Origin: Stutzerimonas stutzeri
GTDB taxonomy: Bacteria > Pseudomonadota > Gammaproteobacteria > Pseudomonadales > Pseudomonadaceae
Reading direction: 5' to 3'
Assembly: GCF_024448715.1 (NCBI RefSeq)
Contig: NZ_JAMOHZ010000008.1
Span: 1 to 64,000 of the forward strand
DNA: 64,000 nucleotides
Every line of letters begins with the position of its first letter. The first letter of the stretch is position 1. Positions 60,786-64,000 of the stretch are shown piece after piece. The notes below the pieces were generated by a model that worked only from the letters and a program-made list of their open reading frames with translations, had not been told where the DNA came from and did no database searches. The position numbers were made by a program, and so were the translations under genes.

Positions 60786-61250
60786 ATGACGACCCAACCG
60801 ACCATAGGTTTTGTTCTGCATGACGTCGCGCGCCTGATGCGCAAACGCTTCGAGCAGCGTGCGCGACAGATAGGCCTGACGCGCTCGCAATGGCAGGTGC
60901 TGTCCAAGCTGGCCATGAACGAGGGCATCCACCAGAAAGGCTTGGCCGATCTGCTGGAAATCGAGTCGATCACCCTGGTCCGCCTGCTTGACAAGATGCA
61001 GGAGCGCGGCTTGGTTGAACGCCGCCCCCATCCCACCGACCGGCGGATGACACTGCTCTACCTCACGCCGGAATCTCACCCACTGCTGCAGGTCATGCGC
61101 ACCCTTGGCGAGCAGACCCGCGTCGAAACCATGATTGATTTCTCCGAAGCAGAAGGCCGGCAGCTAGAGCAATTCCTGGCGCGCATGCGCGCGAACCTGC
61201 TCTATGCCTGCGACCAGCCGGTAGACAATGAGGAGCCAAGCGATGTCTGA
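60786..61250 (+). CDS. MarR-family transcriptional regulator
   Basis: This is a 154-aa winged-helix repressor of the MarR family. Core motifs are LTRSQWQVLSKLAMNEG, LADLLEIESITLVRLLDKMQERGLVERRP (in part) and DRRMTLLYLTPE. It overlaps the emrA-like gene by eight bases and so is in one operon with the pump it should control. Ligand binding would relieve repression, as for MprA/EmrR. Confidence 0.92.
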   Translation: MTTQPTIGFVLHDVARLMRKRFEQRARQIGLTRSQWQVLSKLAMNEGIHQKGLADLLEIESITLVRLLDKMQERGLVERRPHPTDRRMTLLYLTPESHPLLQVMRTLGEQTRVETMIDFSEAEGRQLEQFLARMRANLLYACDQPVDNEEPSDV

Positions 61251-62421
61251 ACTTCGCACTGAAAACCTGCCTACCTCGGCCGAGCACGCCAAAAGCGCGG
61301 CCCTTGCCCGTCCGCAAACCTCAGCTACCAGCCAAACCAAACCGTCGGAGCCATCGTCGGCGGCGAGGCAACGGCTGCGCCGCGGCCTTTTCCTGTTGCT
61401 GCCCATCGCCCTGCTGGCTTGTGGCGCTCTGTATGTCCTGGGTGGCCAGGTGATTTCCACCGACAACGCCTATATCCAGGCCGACCGCGTGGGGGTTTCC
61501 ACCGATGTAGCCGGGATTGTCGAATCCGTTGAAGTCACCGATAACCAACTGGTGAGTAAAGGGCAGGTATTGTTTCGTCTACGCCCTAAGCCTTTTCAAA
61601 TCGCCCTGGACAGTGCCGAGGCGCAATTGGGTGAGGTCCGCAACCATCTGGAGAACCTCAAAGCCAGCTATGTCCAGGCCTTGGCCGAAATCACTCAGGC
61701 GCAATCGGAAATCCCTTACCACGAGACGAATCTGATGCGCCTGGAGAAGCTGCTGGGCGTTTCGGCGGTGTCGAGAACCCAGTACGACGACGCCCGCCAC
61801 CTTCTAAAAGCAGCCCAGCAAAAAGTCGCGGTGGCCAAGGCTCAAGCCCAGACCACGCTTGCCCAGCTGGGCGGCAGTATCGATCTGCCTCTGGAGCAGC
61901 AACCGGCCTATATGCAGGCCCAGGCCCGGGTCGATGAGGCGGCGCGCAATTTGAAAAATTCGGTGGTGGTGGCGCCCTTTGCCGGCATCGTCACCAACGT
62001 TGACGCGCTCGCCACCGGCGCCTATCTGCAACCACCGCAATCTGGCTTCAGCCTGGTATCGACCGAACACATTTGGGTTGCCGCCTCGCCGAAGGAAACC
62101 GAACTCACCCATATGCAGCCGGGCCAACCGGTGGAAATCAGCGTCGACACCTATCCCGGCGTGACCTGGCATGGCACGGTTGAAAGCATTAGCCCGGCGT
62201 CCAGCTCGAGCTTCTCCCTGCTTCCGGCGCAGAACACCACAGGCAACTGGGTGAAAGTAGTGCAGCGTATTCCGGTGCGCATCAGCATCGATGACGCCGC
62301 TGGGAAACCACCTCTGCGTCACGGGATGAGTGTGGAAGCGGACGTCGACACCGGCCATCCCCGTGGCATGCCAGAATTATTCAGCGGCCTGTTCGTCAGC
62401 AGGGCGCAGGCCCATGAGTGA
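61243..62421 (+). CDS. emrA: HlyD-family periplasmic adaptor (EmrA-like)
   Basis: This is a membrane-fusion protein of 392 aa for an EmrB-type MFS pump. It has a cytoplasmic N-terminus, one membrane segment (LFLLLPIALLACGALYVLGG, about residues 46-65), the biotinyl-like half motif ISTDNAYIQADRVGVSTDVAG and a coiled-coil hairpin (about 115-225). The returning lipoyl/beta-barrel part has VVVAPFAGIVTNVDALATGAY. GAGGAG precedes the ATG. It overlaps emrB by eight bases. No outer-membrane channel gene is present. Confidence 0.92.
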   Translation: MSELRTENLPTSAEHAKSAALARPQTSATSQTKPSEPSSAARQRLRRGLFLLLPIALLACGALYVLGGQVISTDNAYIQADRVGVSTDVAGIVESVEVTDNQLVSKGQVLFRLRPKPFQIALDSAEAQLGEVRNHLENLKASYVQALAEITQAQSEIPYHETNLMRLEKLLGVSAVSRTQYDDARHLLKAAQQKVAVAKAQAQTTLAQLGGSIDLPLEQQPAYMQAQARVDEAARNLKNSVVVAPFAGIVTNVDALATGAYLQPPQSGFSLVSTEHIWVAASPKETELTHMQPGQPVEISVDTYPGVTWHGTVESISPASSSSFSLLPAQNTTGNWVKVVQRIPVRISIDDAAGKPPLRHGMSVEADVDTGHPRGMPELFSGLFVSRAQAHE

Positions 62422-63955
62422 CAGCGACACGGTGATGCCACCCTCCACGCAGCGGCTGATGATCACCGCATGCGTTGTGCTGGCGGTAATCATGCAGGCA
62501 CTGGACACCACCATCGCTAATGTCGCCCTGCCCTATATGCAGGGCAGCGTGTCGGCCAGTTCAGACCAGATCAACTGGGTGCTGACCTCATACATCGTGG
62601 CCGCCGCGATCATGACCCCACCCTCGGCATTTCTCGCTCGCCGCTTCGGACGCAAAACCGTATTGCTGTGGGCTATCGTCGGTTTCGTATTGTCATCGGT
62701 GCTATGTGGAGTCGCCCAGTCGCTGGGAGAAATCATTGCGTTCCGGCTTATGCAGGGCCTGGCTGGGGCCGCGCTGGTTCCGTTGTCCCAAGGCATTCTG
62801 CTGGATATTTATCCGCTGGAAGAGCGTGGCTCGGCCATGGGCCTGTTTGGCGTTTCAGTGATGGTCGGGCCGGTGCTTGGGCCGATGCTCGGCGGCTGGC
62901 TGACCGAAAACCTCAGTTGGCGCTGGGTGTTTTTTATCAACCTGCCCATTGGCCTGTTGGCGCTGCTCGGCATTATTCGTTATGTCGCGGAAACACCGTC
63001 GGATAAAACTTCACGTCTCGACTGGCTAGGTTTCGGCTCCCTCAGCGTAGCTATCTTGGCGGTGCAATTGTTCCTTGACCGTGGCGAACAGCTGGGTTGG
63101 TTTTCATCCCTGGAGATTATCATCGAGGCTGTGGTGGCCCTCTCCGCCCTCTACGTTTTCCTTGTGCACACCTTCACAGCCAAAGACCCCTTTATCAGTC
63201 TGAGATTGTTCAAGGACCGCAACTTCAGCCTGAGCCTGGTATTTATCTTCATCATCGGTGTTACTTACCTCGCCTCCCTGGCGCTGATGACGCCGTACTT
63301 GCAGAACCTGATGGGTTACCCAGTACTGACGGCGGGGATGGCCTTGGGGCCCCGAGGCCTGGGCACCATGCTGACCATGTACCTGGCCGGGCGCCTGGTT
63401 GGCAAAGTCGACACGCGCTGGTTGTTGTTTTGGGGGCTTGCGCTTTCGGCTGGCTCGATGTGGCTGATGACCGGTTGGACGCCCGATGTGTCCATGCAAA
63501 CGGTGATCTACGTCGGCCTTATGCAGGGCGCCAGCCTTGGCTTCATGTTCGTACCGCTATCGACGGTCGCCTTTGCCACGCTGCCGGTGTCGCTGCGTGC
63601 GGACGGCACCGGGCTGTATAGCTTGTCGCGCAACGTCGGCTCCAGTGTGGGGATATCCATAGTTACCGTATTGCTGGTGCAGAACACGCAGATCAACCAT
63701 GCCGAAATCGGCGCGCATGTCACCGACTTCAACCGGGCCTTCGATGCCTGGCCAATCGGCAATGTGCTCGACCCGCTTACGGTCAGCGGGCGGGCGATGC
63801 TGGATAGCATGATCAGTACCCAAGCGAGCTGGATCGCCTACATCGACGACTTCAAGCTACTGATGGTGCTTTCGCTGGTAGTGATGCCATTGTTACTGGT
63901 GATGAAGCCGCCACGTACGCTACCGAGCAGCGATCATGGGCCGGTATTGGAATAA
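62414..63955 (+). CDS. emrB: DHA2-type MFS exporter (EmrB-like)
   Basis: This is a 513-aa, roughly 14-segment drug/H+ antiporter of the EmrB/QacA type. Signature segments are LAVIMQALDTTIANVALPYMQG near residue 18, NWVLTSYIVAAAIMTPPSAFLARRFGRK (in part), GAALVPLSQGILLDIYP, GPVLGPMLGGWLTENLSWRWVFFINLP (in part) and a late LSRNVGSSVGISIVTVLL. With EmrA it forms a tripartite pump for hydrophobic toxicants. Sitting beside a furan-acid island, it may export toxic furans or aromatics, but this is only suggestive. Confidence 0.93.
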   Translation: MSDSDTVMPPSTQRLMITACVVLAVIMQALDTTIANVALPYMQGSVSASSDQINWVLTSYIVAAAIMTPPSAFLARRFGRKTVLLWAIVGFVLSSVLCGVAQSLGEIIAFRLMQGLAGAALVPLSQGILLDIYPLEERGSAMGLFGVSVMVGPVLGPMLGGWLTENLSWRWVFFINLPIGLLALLGIIRYVAETPSDKTSRLDWLGFGSLSVAILAVQLFLDRGEQLGWFSSLEIIIEAVVALSALYVFLVHTFTAKDPFISLRLFKDRNFSLSLVFIFIIGVTYLASLALMTPYLQNLMGYPVLTAGMALGPRGLGTMLTMYLAGRLVGKVDTRWLLFWGLALSAGSMWLMTGWTPDVSMQTVIYVGLMQGASLGFMFVPLSTVAFATLPVSLRADGTGLYSLSRNVGSSVGISIVTVLLVQNTQINHAEIGAHVTDFNRAFDAWPIGNVLDPLTVSGRAMLDSMISTQASWIAYIDDFKLLMVLSLVVMPLLLVMKPPRTLPSSDHGPVLE

Positions 63956-64000
63956 GCAAATCGAGTTCGCTCTACGGTGAAGATGAGCCTCGAATCGTCA

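Noticed and set aside
1..64000. CRISPR arrays, insertion sequences, tRNA or rRNA genes
   Set aside because: I saw no regularly spaced repeats, transposase frames, tRNA-like cloverleaf or rRNA segments by eye; a dedicated RNA search could still find a small ncRNA.

Overview
The window is high-GC gammaproteobacterial DNA. Gene order, codon use and protein families all point to Pseudomonas in the broad sense. Nearly all of it is protein coding. I saw no tRNA, rRNA, CRISPR array or insertion sequence.

(1) Positions 1-29023 hold a type VI secretion (T6SS) locus whose order matches the H2-T6SS of P. aeruginosa: tssA-B-C-E-F-G-H, a sigma54 activator (sfa), a tiny lipoprotein (orfX), fha, tssJ-K-L-M, a PP2C phosphatase and a Ser/Thr kinase. 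It differs in two places. An unrecognised 86-residue gene sits between tssE and tssF. A cargo module (vgrG, DUF4123 adaptor, cysteine-rich lipoprotein, class-3-lipase effector; 11566-17389) is wedged between sfa and orfX. A second vgrG closes the locus with no cargo beside it. No hcp (tssD) or PAAR gene lies in the window, so the machine must draw these from elsewhere. The 5' part of tssA and the lipoprotein/early lipase genes are visibly AT-richer than their neighbours.

(2) Positions 29167-37068, all on the minus strand, hold a GFA-family protein with a Tat-exported dienelactone hydrolase, then a four-gene efflux operon (RND adaptor, RND permease, CusR-like regulator, CusS-like sensor). A perfect 16-bp palindrome resembling a CusR-type box lies just upstream of the adaptor.

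(3) Positions 37346-58672 read as a furan-acid catabolic island. hmfABCDE would activate 2-furoate to furoyl-CoA, hydroxylate it with a molybdenum enzyme and release 2-oxoglutarate. A BenE-type symporter follows. A second module after a terminator holds a TAXI-type TRAP transporter, a ThDP-dependent enzyme, a UbiD decarboxylase (HmfF-like), an aldehyde dehydrogenase, a LysR regulator and the UbiX prenyl-FMN synthase (HmfG-like). An antiparallel alpha/beta hydrolase, XdhC and MocA (Mo-cofactor maturation) and an AraC regulator complete it. The large Mo subunit is fused to a CoxG-like domain. The ThDP enzyme paired with an aldehyde dehydrogenase is not part of the canonical Hmf pathway. It suggests, by analogy with mandelate degradation, an upstream branch feeding furfural and furoate into the pathway.

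(4) Positions 58844-63955 hold a small acidic protein of unknown function, a DHA2-family exporter (MdtD-like, minus strand) and a divergent marR-emrA-emrB operon.
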